A stretch of DNA of 33,301 bases from Paracoccus denitrificans (GTDB lineage Bacteria; Pseudomonadota; Alphaproteobacteria; Rhodobacterales; Rhodobacteraceae), in contig NZ_FNEA01000037.1 in NCBI RefSeq assembly GCF_900100045.1, positions 1 through 33,301 of the forward strand, given 5' to 3'. Of the stretch, positions 32,847-33,301 are shown piece after piece. The position numbers and the translations under genes were made by a program. Within the stretch, counting starts at the first letter, position 1. Each line of letters starts with the position of its first letter. The notes beneath the pieces were generated by a model. That model was not told the origin of the DNA. It did not search any database and worked only from the letters and a program-made list of their open reading frames with translations.

Positions 32847-33200
32847 ATAGCCATCGCCATCCCTGATTCCACTTCCATACGTGTCAAGCACGATTCGATC
32901 GGGAGCAGGGAAGTTCCCGCACCCGCATGCTGGGAGTGTCCATACCCTGCGCGCGGCCGAGAGCTTGCCGGTTGCCGGTGAGACGCTCTCGGTCACGTCC
33001 GACCCGATCGTCGCGATGGCCGCGATCAAGGAGACAGCGGCCCATGCGAACTGCGACTTCGGCTTGCCGGACCCGACTTGGCCGATGCAATTCTTGCTGC
33101 CTGCCGCAATATCCGGGCCGGCGCGCTGCATAACCAGTCTGTCGTCAACCTTATCCAGGGCAGCGCCGCTGGGCGCATTCCCCTGCATGGGAGCCATGAC
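32847..33200 (+). pseudogene. aspA: Aspartate ammonia-lyase (aspartase) N-terminal remnant, two frameshifts
   Basis: Three reading frames together spell the first ~110 residues of an aspartase/fumarase-superfamily protein. Frame one (from 32880) reads RVKHDSIGSREVPA. Frame two reads VHTLRAAESLPVAGETLS and later ETAAHANCDFGLPDP. Frame three (from about 33075) reads DLADAILAACRNIRAGALHN then VVNLIQG. These align with E. coli AspA in order (REVPADAYYGVHTLRA..., ...IAACDEV...QFPVDVFQGGAG). A GAGAGGAGG site (32837-32845) precedes an ATA (32847) where a start may once have been. The rest of the enzyme is missing; the frame then stays open into enolase. Bases 32760-32846 show nothing else. Confidence 0.78.
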
Positions 33201-33301
33201 ATGACGGCCATCATCGACATATTCGCGCGCGAGATACTGGACAGCCGGGGCAACCCGACGGTCGAGGTCGATGTGACGCTTGAGGACGGCACCATGGGCC
33301 G
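33201..33301 (+). CDS. eno: Enolase (phosphopyruvate hydratase), N-terminus only
   Basis: Glycolytic enzyme converting 2-phosphoglycerate to phosphoenolpyruvate. Only the first 33 residues are in the window: MTAIIDIFAREILDSRGNPT, then VEVDVTLEDGTMGR, the standard enolase N-terminus. GGGAG at 33189-33193 gives a seven-base spacing to the ATG. The upstream region is the aspartase remnant, so this may be a displaced or second copy of enolase. Completeness cannot be judged here. Confidence 0.9.
   Translation, partial: MTAIIDIFAREILDSRGNPTVEVDVTLEDGTMG

Noticed and set aside
30045..33197. A 1050-codon open frame on the minus strand
   Set aside because: It is antisense to the ATPase, aldehyde dehydrogenase and aspartase remnant, whose products are clearly recognisable; the translated minus frame is low-complexity and Arg/His/Asp-rich, as expected of GC-rich shadow frames.
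32881..33204. A 107-codon frame that might be a small gene before eno
   Set aside because: It reads aspartase sequence only in its middle; the flanking aspartase parts lie in the other two frames, so it is one frame of a pseudogene.

Overview
The window is a 33.3-kb stretch of high-GC DNA, dense with transport and catabolism genes. The GC-rich codon use, strong GGAGG-type ribosome binding sites, many ABC uptake systems and an enolase N-terminus of alphaproteobacterial type suggest a Rhodobacteraceae-like alphaproteobacterium, perhaps Paracoccus. The genus is inference. It looks like an accessory catabolic region, possibly on a plasmid or chromid. No rRNA, tRNA or CRISPR array was seen.

Layout. 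(1) 1-5828: a creatininase gene (minus, cut by the window edge), a divergent LysR regulator, and a four-gene spermidine/putrescine-type ABC transporter. (2) 5829-9424: a polar-amino-acid-type ABC operon of lower GC, bracketed by two decayed IS66 transposase fragments. (3) 9425-18938: an MFS transporter, a GMC oxidoreductase, a ribose/xylose-type ABC transporter, a LysR regulator (minus) and two amidohydrolases. (4) 18946-25740: a tightly packed eight-gene minus-strand operon, read from proline-racemase-family enzyme through GMC oxidoreductase, cupin, alpha/beta hydrolase, aspartate dehydrogenase, SDR and NIPSNAP to an EamA transporter. (5) 25816-26865: a LacI-family regulator. (6) 27035-32759: a MalEFGK-type ABC transporter plus an aldehyde dehydrogenase. 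(7) 32847-33301: a frameshifted aspartase remnant running into the start of enolase.

Regulation appears to organise the region. Four LacI-type operators built on AAACGTTT sit in front of the amino-acid ABC operon, the MFS gene, the racemase-family operon and the MalEFGK/ALDH operon. This suggests that the single LacI regulator here controls all four. Independently, three 17-bp dyads of form CATGA-N7-TCATG, each containing a T-N11-A LysR box, sit in front of the GMC gene at 10813, the ABC operon at 12604, and the LysR/amidohydrolase divergent promoter at 16700. This suggests a second, LysR-controlled regulon.

The most novel-looking system is the LacI-linked set: two ABC importers, an MFS transporter and an EamA transporter around a Ser/Cys-type proline-racemase-family enzyme, a GMC alcohol oxidase/dehydrogenase, a cupin, a hydrolase, an aspartate dehydrogenase, an SDR and an aldehyde dehydrogenase. 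The usual partners of hydroxyproline catabolism are absent, so the substrate is unknown. A nitrogen-containing, hydroxylated compound finally yielding an amino acid or aldehyde is a reasonable inference.
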